From the NCBI GenBank assembly GCA_900088475.1, contig FLMG01001379.1, positions 1-64,000 on the forward strand: a stretch of DNA of 64,000 nt, read 5' to 3'. The position numbers and the translations under genes are program-made. This document shows positions 11,784 to 23,740 of this stretch, in pieces. The notes under the pieces were generated by a model. That model searched no databases. It saw only the letters and a list, made by a program, of their open reading frames with translations, and was not told the DNA's origin. Source of the DNA: Hyphochytrium catenoides. Taxonomy: Eukaryota > Sar > Hyphochytriomycetes > Hyphochytriales > Hyphochytriaceae. The stretch's first letter is position 1, and each line of letters starts with the position of its first letter.

Positions 11784-14028
11784 ATGTTGACCTTAAGGGC
11801 TGCGCGCCGCATGGCGCAGGTAAGTTGATGACCCTATGTCAAACGGTACAAAGCACCTCCTAAATAAGGAGTCATAGGTGGCAGCAGCTGCTCGGTCTCC
11901 ATCAAGATACCAAGGGAAAAATGCATCTGCTCCTTCTGCTTTGATGGCGATTAGAAGCTCCCAGAGGTGTGCATACAGCGGTTTGCAGTTGCCGTCTGCT
12001 GTTCTGAGTCATTCTTCACTGACCAGGAGAATTCACGCAACTCGGACCTTGTGTGGTGACGAGGAGGACTTCAACCAAAATGTCTCTCAGAGCCTACTTG
12101 AAGAACCTGACCAGTCAAGCAGCTCCAGAGACCTGTCCATGAGCTTAACAGAATCTCTTAGGCTTTCGCTGTCATCGATGACTGATGGAGACATTTACTC
12201 AGATCAAAGTATCCCAGCTTTTCAACAGGAGGAAGAGCCAGATTACGCTGACGAGGAAGAGGAGAATATTCCTTGGTGGGAGTCGATGGTACTAAGAGAT
12301 CCATATGGACGAAAGTCAATAACCACGACTCCCATAACTGAGGTAGGCCTTGTGTCAGATTGCATTTGGAGGAAGCTGTGAGTCTAAACGATCTACCAGC
12401 ACGAGGAGAGGGATATAAATAGAGTTTACATGCTGAGACCGGAGGAACTGTCCCGAAACTTCACAGAAGGGTAAGTGATTTGAGCCACATACAGCACAGT
12501 AAGCAGCACCTAAGTGCTTCTATTTCTAAAGAGTGGCTGGTGGACTGGACAAGGAGTTTGTTCGCCATAGTACTCGAGGCATTCTCGTCCGAAGGCAAGG
12601 TTTGGAGATGGTCGACAAGCTTCGACGTACGTGCCCCTCCTAAATGGGTGAAGAAACTTTAAGGGAAGCCTTACCCTCTTTTGTTTTAATGGATAGAGTT
12701 TGCTGCAACCGGAAGGTCCATAAAGCAAGTACAAATTCTAGATGGTGTCCGAGGATGTGGAAAAAGGTTAGTCGCTCCGTCCCTATAAGGCTGTGAACAT
12801 GAAAGGCGACTCACTCGCTTTTGTAGCGCTTTAATGACCTACGTGGTGCATTATGCAAGAGAGAGCGGATGGCTGGTTCTGTTCATCCCTAGACTTAGTG
12901 ATATTATCAGTAGTGCCAAGGTCGTGCAGCCGTGTCAAGGAATTGAGCACATGTTTCAAACGGATTTTCCACACTCAGTCTCAGTCGTCCTTAGAGAGGT
13001 ATGAGTGCCACGCGTTACTTCCATACCCGGCGACGGAGATTGTCTAAGGCTCTTCTATCGAAGTTCGTAGACCAGCATGCCCAACAGCTGGAGAATATCC
13101 CCTTGAAGACCCCGATTGCTGATTTAGCTTGCAAGGCGCGTGTTCTTCAGGTTCGTCTTGACAGTACGTGTGAATCTAAACCCGAGTTTAGGCTAAAACG
13201 CTTACTTCCTGCAGAAAGAAGGGATGAACCTCCTCGATCTGTGCCACGTAGGCATAGACTACCCGAACTTTGCCACGGCCACGTACTCCGACTTGCGAAG
13301 AGAGCTCTCCCTAGTTGACGAGTACGATCTTTCCTTCTCCCCAGTTGCCGTCATCTTCTTATCTTCACTGACTCTTGCAAATGCAGGTTTCCCGTTCTCA
13401 TTGCCGTAGACGACTACAATATGCTCTTCCAGAAGCCCCGCATTTTCTATGAGTTCGAGTCAATTGATGTGACGAATCATGCATTTTATAATGCTGTCGC
13501 CGACGTACTCCCGCTCGATGAGTAAGTGGCAAAGTTCTAGGGGAAGCCGTTATCGATGCTTAGTTTATGTGTCCTTTTTGCCACCTTAGAGGGTCTATAA
13601 GGGCTAGGCTAAGGCCAGAGAGAAAGCTGAAGAACGGGACGATTCTCCTAGCCACCACCGCAAAGTATCCAGAAAGCTCGAGGATGCAAGAGAAGGTCAA
13701 TTTGCAGCGACTATGTTCATCTGTTCATTGATAACCTGGCTTATTTGACACGAACCCTGTCACTTCCCTTCTACAGATGAATTGTGGATCCCTGCTTAGG
13801 AAGGTCAGTCCTTATAACAAAGAGGAGATGCTCAGCATCATGAAGTTTTACAAGAGGCTAGGACTCCTTCCGTATGGTAAGAATGACCATTGATAGTCAG
13901 ACTCCATTGAAGCTCAGATCCTCATGTCAATGTTAGACGCACTGGATGACGAGGTCTCTTTCTGGAATATGAAGAGTCTGGTCGATTCTAACCCAGAGAA
14001 ACTACGCCAACATTGTGAGGCTCTGTAA
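11784..14028 (+). CDS. mitochondrial small-subunit ribosomal protein mS29 (DAP3)
   Basis: Twelve exons: 11784-11819, 11878-12342, 12400-12470, 12532-12626, 12697-12766, 12827-12998, 13049-13150, 13215-13321, 13387-13521, 13590-13695, 13777-13876 and 13937-14028. All are in phase, giving 516 residues. The first about 55 residues are rich in Arg, Ala and Ser with no acidic residue, fitting a mitochondrial presequence. A P-loop GVRGCGKS (239-246) follows, then YVVHYARESGWLVLFIPR, FPVLIAVDDYN with the Walker-B-like aspartates, and the C-terminal YKRLGLLP / NPEKLRQHCEAL segment, all in DAP3 order. DAP3 is a GTP-binding protein of the mitoribosome head. An acidic insertion (roughly residues 60-160) precedes the conserved core. 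Confidence 0.92.
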
Positions 14029-14194
14029 CGCCAGTGAATATGCTTTTTGTTGTTGTCACACACAACCATTGAGCCAAAAAACTGTTCTGGATCTTCGCCA
14101 AGGTTCTCAATTGTGGCCAGATAATCGGATAACACAGGGTAAACAGTGGGGTAGGAGCTTCTAGTGTTAGTTACATCTAGGGCTGCCTGATGGG

Positions 14195-15150
14195 CTAAAT
14201 GCTCTTGTCCATCTGTGACTTCCACACCCCGTAATGAGACGTTTTCTTCCACAAGTAATAAAAGTCAATCACCTCTTTCGTGCTCTTTGTCCTAACAAAC
14301 TTCTGGATGGTATGGAATTGCTTCCCATAAATACAGATTGCCGACTCGAACACTGCCACCTCATAGGGTGACCAGTAGTCTGAAAGAACGTCATTGGCGA
14401 GAAATCTTCTTTAGCTCAGTCAGTACTTGGGATCGGGAAAAGAGCTCGCTTCATCCTTACCGAAGATCATAGGTCTTCTTACTGGAGACATTAGCATGCC
14501 CAAAGTCGTGAGCTTCTGGAGCGGGACAAGCCCATTTTTCTACCGACATATAATGAGTCAGAGGACGAAGAGAGGGACCAAAAGGGTCAAAGAGTTGATC
14601 AATAGCAGAATGCAAGAGCTGACCCACCATTAAATATTCGGCTCTGTTCGCCGTGTCTGGCATAGTGCTGAACGCACCATCATGGTAGTACATGTCACTA
14701 ACTACATCTAGATATGAATCTAAGAGCCTTGTTACTGTGCCTTTTTTGTCGGAGGCCTTTCCCTTTTTATAGGTGGCTCCAGGTCTGGGGGAAAGAGGCG
14801 CTCCTCTTGGCACTTTGGGAGATGCCTCGTCTAACGCTAGTAGGAAGATGAAAAGTCGTGATTAGCCTGAGCATTTGCATGGAAGTATTGTGGACGTTGG
14901 CCTCTTACGTCTGCCATGGTGATACTTGTCATCTTCGACCTGAGGTACAGTGACCCTGACGTAAAAATGTTCTTTACCCTGCTGTGATCCGCCAGGCAGG
15001 ATGCGTAATAAGTACTCACCTAAGCCTTTTGGTCTCCTTCTTGGTGTCTGGGGCTTGACTTTCGGCCTTCACACTCTCCAGCTTCACATGATCGTTTGTA
15101 TCGCTATCATGGCAGGTCTCATCACTAGATCCGCCATGGGAGGTCAACAT
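14195..15150 (-). CDS. SANT-domain protein, ELM2-SANT corepressor-like
   Basis: Four exons on the minus strand: 15020-15150, 14909-14955, 14461-14836 and 14195-14408, in phase for 255 residues. The C-terminal 65 residues form a SANT domain: DYWSPYEVAVFESAI, YGKQFHTIQKF, TKSTKEVIDFYYLWKKT. This pattern (KS..EV..FYY.WKK) is closest to the SANT domains of MIER/RCOR/MTA-type histone-deacetylase partners. I cannot confirm an ELM2 domain in the first 180 residues, which are Ser/Lys/Glu-rich and then predicted helical. The protein ends nine residues after the SANT helix. Likely nuclear; the partner is unknown. It converges on mS29 with only 166 bases between stops. Confidence 0.72.
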
Positions 15151-16644
15151 CAAAGAGCTGCTTACCGCTGTCGCTTGCCAACAAGCGAGTTCTCCATGCT
15201 AAGAGCATAAACTACCCCTCCTTGCGAAAAGGTAGATGAAGCCTATCTACGCTTCATACCAGACACTTACTCCATTGTCAAGCCTGCTTCAAGAAGTATT
15301 ATCAGCTTGCGTGCCGTAAATTCCGTCTCTGCTGAGGGCTGTGTGCTTTACGGTCTCAGTCGTTTAAGCAAGCGCACAGCTTTGGTCGAGTCCCCACGAT
15401 CCGTTATCACTTATCAATTGCACTTTCACCTCCTGACCGAGTATACTGCCAAAGAATTATATTTTAAGCTGTTGTCACACCAGCATCAATTGTCGCGGCA
15501 CAAAGCTGCATCTTTCTGGCGAAAAGGACTACTGTACTCCTTTTAGCACCCCAAAGGTGCTCAGTGCAGATTCTTTTGTTGGAGACAACCAAGAAGAGCC
15601 TGATTCGAACGCAGCATGTCTCGAATAATGTGGACTCTATCTGAAACAGCCCCGTACAAACTACAAATAGTAAACCCGAACCAAGATTTGAACTTGGAAC
15701 AGCAGAGGTGGTGGATGAACAGAATGGAGAGTACATCGCAATCTCTGTAAACACAGCACCTGCCGTCTTATGAGTTTTTTTAGCTCGCCTGTTCTACTTT
15801 TTCTATTCCAGAGACTCAGTGAGTCGTCATCACGTAAGCCTTCATAGAGCTATTCGTTTCTGCGCCAAAGACACGACTTCTAAAAATCGGTCTCTTGCAT
15901 GGCCATCACGAGCTTTAGACTGCCGAGGACCACCAAGCTAAGGTCACAGCATAACTTTCAGCTTCAAAGTCTCACCTCCCTGCCGCAGTAGCGTTACTAT
16001 GACTAATAAGCATACGATAACTGCTGCTGACGTGGGAAGGAGCTGCTCTTTCTCCTGTAGTGGTTCTAACTCTGTGCACCCTTTCTGGACAGTCGACGAT
16101 GATAAAATGGCAGTGACTTGAACAAGAAAAGCTTGGCGGAATTCTTCCGAAAGTAGAAAAATGGCACGCGAGAATGGGCCAGAGCCATTTTGAAATCAAA
16201 GAGCTTCATATTCTGTTTAAGAATTGAAAGTTGGGCTGCATTCCGTAGGGGTTTGCTGAGCTGCCTGTCTTTTGTGTGAAGCGGAAGACCTAAACAGACT
16301 AACGCTGCCCAATACTTCTAGCTTTGGGCCCGGTGCGCCTTCCTTCCTTTCGCTCATAATCCAATTTAATTCGTTGATAACACCATCTTACTTTGAAGCT
16401 CGCGTAATTGCTCAACTCAACTCCGCATTGGGGAGAAGAGGTCCTGATTCTGCTGAGGAGTTCTGACGGTCTATCTTGTTGTTCTGTCTTTGGTGCTTAG
16501 CAAGCTGTCTCTGCGAAAGGAAAGCTTGCTTATACACTTGACGTTGCTTTCTGGTTTGCACTCTTACCAACTGTTGTGCTAAGGGTTGCGGTAGGCCAAG
16601 TGTAATCTTTATGAGACGAGTATAAATGGAACAAGCAGTTTGAG
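15151..16644. other. intergenic region
   Basis: About 1.5 kb between two diverging genes. I find no exon chain. A perfect T-arm-like hairpin near 15660-15690 on the minus strand lacks a matching acceptor stem and is not called as a tRNA. Confidence 0.4.
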
Positions 16645-17703
16645 ATGGAGCATAACAGCTCCCCTCTACAACCTCCTAAAGCCAGAGAGGAACTTCTCCA
16701 ATTGCTGAAAGAAAGTATTGAGTTCCTCATCTGCAAGTATCGAGAGCTTGAGAATCGGACCAATGGGACACATGCAACCGCCAGGAATCACAAAGTTTCG
16801 GCGAAACCCTCAGAGTTGTGTCTAGAATCTGACTACCTGAAGTTAGAAGATGCAGTTCGAGAAGAGGCCGAGCACGCGATGCGCATCATCGAAGATTATC
16901 AGCGTCGGACAGCAGATGTCTCGAGAAGGAGGGCAACCCTCCTTCAGTTCGTAGACATGAGAAAGGCTGAGCTTCAACAACTTAATTACAGCTACGAGCA
17001 GGAAGAAGGGAGAAAGAATACCCTAATAGAAGCTGTGGAAGTACGAAGAGCTAATCTCAAAACCCTGGCAACCCGCAACTCCATGCTGGTAAAAAGTATT
17101 ACCACATTGGAGGCAAACTACTCCCGAATGAAGCAAATGTGCTCCGACGGTGCCACTTGTTACAAGGAAGCTCAAAAAATTCAACAAGCCATGTTGGTAT
17201 CTGCTGCCTCGTTCTGCGAAGAAGTAAGAATTGCCCTTCGGGTTACAGAGACCATGCAAGCAGCGCTTGTGAATACGTTGGCAAAGGCCGATGAGATCCA
17301 GCATGAAAGGAGACTCATCCAAAGGCAGTCCAGGGAGCTAAGAATAAGAGAAGCCGATCAGAAGCGGGCGCTGGAAACGGAAGCGCAAGATCTAATTCAG
17401 AAGCGGAACAAACTGGAACGTGAGCTCAGATTGCTGTCCCAGCGCAACATCAGCATAGAAGCGTCCCTTCAAGAGTGCACTCAGGAAGCAGAAGAGCTTC
17501 TAAAAGAGCACAAGCTACTCTCAATGCGCATAGCCTTCGAGCAGTTACGGCGCTTCCAAAATAAACGAGCGAACAAGACTCTATCTGCGCACTTGAAAGG
17601 TTTGCGGCTTATAGAGGAGTCCAAGGACAGCCGGGCTTCGGAAGTCAGGAATGCAGCCCCAAACGGGTTAGACCCCTTTCTTGACGATCTGAACCCATGG
17701 TAA
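16645..17703 (+). CDS. coiled-coil protein of unknown function
   Basis: Single exon of 352 residues. Most of it, about residues 60-330, is charged helical sequence rich in Glu, Arg, Lys, Gln and Leu with heptad-like spacing, so a long coiled coil is likely. There is no signal peptide or membrane segment. The tail is short and acidic and ends LDPFLDDLNPW. I do not recognise the family; cytoskeletal, axonemal or Golgi scaffolding roles are typical for such sequences but are not shown here. The stop lies only 27 bases from the stop of the opposing SEC6 gene. Confidence 0.75.
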   Translation: MEHNSSPLQPPKAREELLQLLKESIEFLICKYRELENRTNGTHATARNHKVSAKPSELCLESDYLKLEDAVREEAEHAMRIIEDYQRRTADVSRRRATLLQFVDMRKAELQQLNYSYEQEEGRKNTLIEAVEVRRANLKTLATRNSMLVKSITTLEANYSRMKQMCSDGATCYKEAQKIQQAMLVSAASFCEEVRIALRVTETMQAALVNTLAKADEIQHERRLIQRQSRELRIREADQKRALETEAQDLIQKRNKLERELRLLSQRNISIEASLQECTQEAEELLKEHKLLSMRIAFEQLRRFQNKRANKTLSAHLKGLRLIEESKDSRASEVRNAAPNGLDPFLDDLNPW

Positions 17704-17729
17704 AGATCAATGGAGTAATGACTATAACG

Positions 17730-20700
17730 CTACTGAAAAGAGCTGCTGCTGGAGCTTTTTCCACGCTGTAGCACCGACAGAACAGATTTTGGGTACAATG
17801 AGCCCCTCCTTTTGGTCCGCGGATTAGATGGACTGCGCCTCATTCCCAGTCCTGCCAAAAGGTCAGGCGTACTAGGTTTATCTTGTCTGGAAGACTTTGA
17901 CTGGGAGTAGCGCAAAGCGCCCTTCACCCCTTTCACTACCCGGGAGCTCTTGAGAATCCGTATACTCCGACGAAGCCCAGCGCTGCCACTGGGTTTGGAC
18001 TTTGTAGAGAATGAGAACACGAGCCGATTATCTTCCTGGTCGCATTCCGACAGCCAGTTGGTAACCTGCTCAGAAGATGGCTCCAATGCTCTTCGCTGCG
18101 AAATAGAGACTTAACACGAGAACTCTTATCTCTCTTCCTGCCTCCAACTCCAACCTCACCAGTTGCCCGCGCTGAAACGTACCTGTGTTTTATCGATGTC
18201 CGATCTCAAGGAGAGAAGGGCCCCTAGCGCAAGCTTGGAGTCTCTTCCAAAGTACTCGACCATCTACACAGAACGTCTAATTGGTAACAGTTGTGATCTG
18301 CAACATAACGTTGTCCGCTTACCTCAGGGAACACTGCCGACGGATCCCTCTGTGAGAAGAACCTGGAGACGAGCAAAATAGGCTCCAACGCCCTCAGCAC
18401 CTTGACTGGCAGCTCTGGCTCCACCTCTCTGAGATCATCCAGATACTTGATCGTGTATTCCTTGAGCGCGGCGTGGTCGCGAGATATTTGAGCCGCTACT
18501 AACGTCATCTCTTCACTTCGGAAGCGTATTGGGAGAATTTCGCCACTACCATCTAGGGAAAAGCTTCACGCGTAAGAAGGGGCTACTTAGTGAGAACTCA
18601 AAGACGACTGAAAGACTTACCCGCTACAACCTTGGGGATCTCGACTTGTGCGCCTTCAACTAATCGCTCGATGTAGCTGCAGACAAGTCTGTCAATGCAG
18701 GCGGCCACCACTAGTGCGAAAGAAGATCTGGAGGCTATCCAAGTTTTGAAGTCCGCCAGATAATCGTCGAACGTGGCAAGTACGGTAGTCAAAGGTGATA
18801 GACTGCCGGACAGCCACCGCGGGCAGAACAGCAATCCTAAAGGCCGCTTTATATCCTGCCAAATGGGCCGATTAGCTCAATGGCAGTAGTCCCTTGCTTA
18901 GTCCTTGTCTATTACAACCAAGTTTCCTATCCTTACTGCCTGCCTAAAGTCAACTCTTCTATGCTGTCTGTTCCGTCACTGAGCCACCATCCATTGCAGT
19001 TCACTCCCATCTTTCTATTCAGCCGCATCACTTAGTCCTCAGAAGCTTCTGTTCAGGTCCTTTTGACAAATAGGTCTTGTTGCTAGTTGTTGCTCTTATC
19101 TGTCCCCTTACCTCATAGATGGCTGAGACTATCACATTAACAGCAGCTGCTGTAGCTCCGTCCGGGGTCTGAAATCGCTCAATCAAATATTGTTCCAGCT
19201 CAGCCACACTGGGCTCGTCCATAGCGTCCCGACAGAGGTTTAGAATTTCGGTGGAACGCGTTCGAACTCCATCGTTGTCATTCACAATACTGCAGAGTAT
19301 TTCTAGCGCCCCAGCTCTGTCCTCTGCATTTTCACTGCTTAGCTGCTCACGAAGTGCGTCGCAGCTTCTTCACTCATGTCAAAAACCCATACCTTGCGTT
19401 GCTGCTGCTTGAACCTGCTCCAGGTGCCACTCTTGACGAGTCTCAAAGATTGTAAAGAAGAGCTTTGCAATGGGAAGCAGTCGTGGTCCGCGCAACCGGT
19501 TTTTGAGGTTTATGAGTTCCTTCATGATGTAGCTAACCATATCATCCACGGCCTAAGCAGGGATGTGAGCTAATATCTTCCCTTATCCTCGGGAGCAGAA
19601 AGCAGCTCACCATAGTATGAAAGTACCCTTGAGGTGACTTCAAAATCTGGTATGATTGTCGGATAACTGCATGAAAAGCGGGGCAGTGGCATATAAATAA
19701 CCATAGTGCAGAACGATTAAGGAAACCTTAGATAAGGCCTAGCACGTTGTAAAAAGCACACGGCTCGTTCTCCACCTGCATTCGACCAAGTCCGAAGCTG
19801 CAAAAAAAGACTCATTAGACTACGAGCCGGCAAGAATACGGTCTGAAAGCGCACGCACTTGGGTCCTGATAAGTTCCATGTAGGCATTAGTAAGGAGTAC
19901 ATCCGTCTCGCTGAAGGTCTTCTGTAGAAAAGGCATGTAGTCAAGTCCCGAAGCTTGCTCCATTGACTCGTCCAACCATTGGACAGACCGAAAAATGTCT
20001 CTGAGCGCCATCCCTTCCACCCTGGTCCTCACTAGCTTCATCTGCTTCTGCATGGTCTTCAAGATCTCGGACTCGAAAGCATCGTAGATGCGATAGTCCG
20101 AAGGAAAAAGATAAACCAAAAAGTTTTTGACTGTTGCCATTCCCTCAAGGAGGCAGGGGATAGACGCAGGGGCCTCTTTATCAGCAGAGCCGCCGTTAGA
20201 TTTGTCTGCCGCACCCAATAACAGGTCGGTATTCGCTTTGCAATGTGCCTTTATGGATGCCTCCACCTCAAATTGGCATCTTGCGCCCAGGTTGTCGAAT
20301 CGCTCAAAGCCATCACTGGTTGTGCAGAAGAGCTCCCGAACTGCTGAATATATCGTCTGCCCGTATTTTGAAGCCACCATTAGTGGTTTTTGGAGGTCGT
20401 GCATCGTTAGCCTGTCGTCTGAACTCAGGCTTGCCCGGTACCAACCAACCAGACACCCTCCCCTTTACCGAAGCCATCTTCCTGCTTTTTGTTTGTCTCC
20501 ATGATCTTACCTATTGCCCGTGCGCCAACCCGCTACCACTCTATTGGCGGTCGTATAGTGGTGAACATAGGCACGATAGATAGACGTCACGCACCTTAGA
20601 GTCCCTATCAGCCGCCTCTTCAGGTTCTGGGTCCATCTTTAGAATATACTCCACGCACTCAGTAAGGAGAGCTGGATTCTCTTCAGCATAGTGCAGAGAG

Positions 20701-22703
20701 TTCTTGAGAATACTCCAGAACTTTTCAGCAACTAAGTGCCCCAAGGCGTCGACACACTCAAAGTGCTGCCCAACCATGTCTACAGCTACGTTGGGGACGG
20801 CTCCAACTGAGCACGTTTTCGAAGCCATAACGTAAGGAAGTCAATTAACAGCAACCAAGATGAGTGCAGAAGCCCGAACCCACCTTCTGAGGCTGAACTT
20901 TCTTCGCTTGTCGCCTCTGTCAGTCGTCGAAGAAGGGCATCCCTATTGACACAGGGCTTGAGAGATAAAAGACAGGTAACTCATGACGGATGGCCAAAGG
21001 TAATTTACCTCCATAGGATGAGCCTCTCCCATTCCGCCTCTATGGAACTCCACTGAGAGATATCAGCATTCAATGTGCTCTCTAACCGCTTAACTTCTCC
21101 CGGGATTCTCAATAACTGCAGGGCTGGCTCCCAGTGCGTCGCTACGGCAGCCCTTTCCGTCCGTCTTAAATCGTCTTGAAGAGCAACGACCTATTGCATG
21201 GCCAAAAGAGTCGATCTAAGGAGTAGGGAACATAATGAAGCAGTAGTCACCATGGCGAGACCGTACAGTTTCCTGAAGCTGGACAATTTTAGCATCTCGC
21301 TCTAGAACTCTGGCGGTTGATAGCTTCAGTTGTATCAGGAGATCTAGTACTTCTTCCTCCAGCTCTGTGATTTTGTCCTCGGGTTGCTTCGACTCTTCAG
21401 TCAAAGACTCCTTACTCTCACTGGACAAAGGAAACGTGAGCCCGCCATCCTAAGCTTAAACACAATGCTGTCTACTACCGGGTTCTCTCCTACCTATTCG
21501 TGGTATTGGAGGGCTCTGGCTCAGTCACCAAAGTTTCTAGGTCACCTAATAAAAAAGGGCAGTAAGAGGAGATGGCGGTTGCAGTAAAGGATGCACCACT
21601 GCCAGGCCGCAAAAGAGACAAGAGGATATACCGCATCCAGTCTTACCTGTCTTACCAGAGGTAGTGCGATGGAGAGGAGCAGACGTCTGGCGATGGTTAT
21701 TCCCATCAGCCTATGGAAGGAATTAGGAAAGGTGCCGGCCAGAACGAGAAAAAGGTAAGCTCCGAAAAGTCATTGCCAACCGGACACAGAGCAGAATCTT
21801 GATTACCTCGCGCCGGTCTCCTAGTTCGCTTTCACTCTCAATTACCTTAACTCGCTGAGATAGAGTTGGAATGAAGATTCTTGCTTCCTGAGTAAGAGGT
21901 TCTCCGCTTGATGTGCCACTGTGTCCCCTTCTTGGAGATTTAGGACTTTCTTTGTCTAGAATCTCAAGGCCATCTTCCAATAAAGGCACTGCTGGGGCCG
22001 AAGTAGCTGAGCTCCAAGCAGAGTAGGTTGCTAAGTCTTCCGGTATAGCGCTTAGATCCAACTCCTCCCCTTCTGACTCGTCAGAACCTTCAATTCGGAA
22101 AGTTCCTCGAGAGACAAGAGGGCTATTGCTGCTGCTTTTGCCTTTCTCCTTTGCTTCTTTCTTGCTCCTTCCGTTTATAGGATGGAGCACGGGCTGTTGC
22201 ATAAAGGTAAAGGCCGACGTTACCTCTTGGTCCTCTTCAGCACTTGCATGTTGAGGTAGCTCTGTGGTTGAAGTGCGAAGGAAGCCAGGAGCCAAGCTAG
22301 GAGAAGACTCTTCTGTGTTATTATGGCGCAAGAGCTCATTCTCAGTTCGAAACTGGTTTAGCGTGAGCTTCAGCCGCTCAATTTCCTCTTCAAGGGCTGC
22401 CTTTTCCATTCGAATGATCTTGTTTCGCAGCTGCACTTCATCCTGGCCAGTAGGAAACAAGATAGTAGTAGAGACAAAGGCGGATTTAATTCGCCGCCAA
22501 ACTGAGCTCTGGCGCTCTGTATCTGGTTAGTCTAGGGCGCTTACCAGCATGTTATTGAGGTGAGCATTCAACACTCTTAAGGTTTTCGACTCCTCCTCGA
22601 CCGTGGCGCCCGGTGATCCAGCCGACTGGCTTGCGGCTGATGGTAGGCCTCGCCTGCCCGCTGTTCCTAACGAGCGGCTGCCCTTCAGAGCCCTTTTCTT
22701 CAT
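17730..22703 (-). CDS. SEC6: exocyst complex subunit Sec6/EXOC3-like, with N-terminal coiled-coil extension
   Basis: Minus-strand gene. Firm exons: 22545-22703, 21807-22442, 21656-21710, 21494-21545, 21267-21420, 21009-21190, 20884-20942 and 20595-20806, all in phase. Further exons lie near 20405-19822, 19630, 19560-19390, 19370-19100, 18840-18620, 18555-18333, 18262-18182 and 18110-17730. The junctions at 20594-20345 and 19830-19570 are not resolved. From about 21200 downward the sequence follows Sec6: ALGHLVAEKFW, ENPALLTECVEYI, VKNFLVYLFPSDYRIYDAF, SPQGYFHT, then LLSLRSDIDK near the end. Sec6 is part of the vesicle-tethering exocyst at the plasma membrane. The first 330 or so residues (coiled coil at EEEIERLKLTLNQFRTENEL, then Ser/Glu-rich) and a basic C-terminal tail of about 100 residues are extra to the usual subunit. 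Confidence 0.8.
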
Positions 22704-23453
22704 CGTCCCTGTCGCTAAGCTTTAAGCCCTACAGACTCTCAGCTGAAGATGCGAAAGGGAAAGAGCCTGTACCCCCTTGCCACACCACGCCTATAGGCGA
22801 AGAAAACCTCATCTCCTTGTCCAGCGGCTTGATGAAAGTAGCAGACAGTGGTTTCCTGTATGAGGTAGACTTCCCGGCAACCCAGAGACGTGGAATCAGC
22901 TCTCTCCCGCTCTCATTGCCTGCCATAGGGGCAGTGATCTTCTTGCTTGTGGCCTATCATGCCTGTCTTCTTCTGAGAGTTTGGGATGCTGCTGCTGCTG
23001 CTGCTGTTGCTGCTGTCTCTGAGCGGGGCATCTGTGACACTTTGGATGAACTGATGATGGGATGATTGATATGCCTTTGATGGGATAATGGGCGAGTATT
23101 ACTACTGCTGACAGCTGGGGATATGCACGTTGACGGGGCACTCTCGTGCCTATTATTTACCAATGTGAACGTGAGCGAGGAGCGACAGAGACACAACTGA
23201 CGGGGAGACAGAGTGTGAAAGAGATGGACGGAAGTGGAAGGAAAGAGGAGAAATATGAAAAATTAGGTTGTTAAGTGATGAAAAAGAGACGACATGAGAT
23301 ATTCCGGTATGAGAGACAGAGAAGCAAAGAGGGAAGGAAAGAATGAGCAAAGTGCATGAGAAAGAGCGACTGAGAGAGACAGATAAAGGGCAGGTGGAAG
23401 GGAAGAGACCGCGGAACCAAAAGAAAGCAGAAAAAAAAGAGAGAGAGAGAGAC

Positions 23454-23496
<43 letters not shown>

Positions 23497-23740
23497 GAGA
23501 AAGAGAGGAAGGAGAGAGAAGAGGTGAAGGAGGAAGGACACTGATTCTGATGATGCGAATCCTCGTCATTCCTAGTTGTTCATTTTCCTTCGGGTAATTC
23601 TATGGGTCCTCCCCTCTCCCTCAATCCTATAAAAGGCACATCCTCATCAGCAGCCCACGAAAGGCAGTCGGTGCTCTCCCATCGCTGGTGCATTCTGATC
23701 CCTCTCTGCCGCTCCATCGTCCCAGCGAGTGCGAAGGCAC
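22704..23740. promoter_or_regulatory. divergent promoter region, SEC6 (-) and riboflavin kinase (+)
   Basis: About 1 kb between the start codons of two diverging genes. It holds a CTG/GCT trinucleotide run near 22987-23013 and the GA microsatellite listed separately. No coding exon is supported; frames over the repeats are artefacts of low complexity. Confidence 0.45.
23435..23520. repeat. GA microsatellite
   Basis: Almost pure GA dinucleotide repeat, broken by a few C, G and A bases, about 200-300 bases upstream of the riboflavin kinase start. A CT-rich run of the opposite polarity lies at about 23845-23905 inside its first intron. Confidence 0.9.

Noticed and set aside
15655-15695. Perfect T-arm-like hairpin on the minus strand (CCAAG/CTTGG around TTCAAAT)
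   Set aside because: No complementary acceptor stem, D-arm or anticodon arm can be built at tRNA distances.
18862-18900. tRNA A-box-like TAGCTCAATGG on the plus strand
   Set aside because: No B-box follows; the stretch lies in an intron of the SEC6 gene.
23153-23597. Ser/Leu- or Arg/Glu-rich frames on both strands over the GA repeat
   Set aside because: Translations of a microsatellite; no coding signal.
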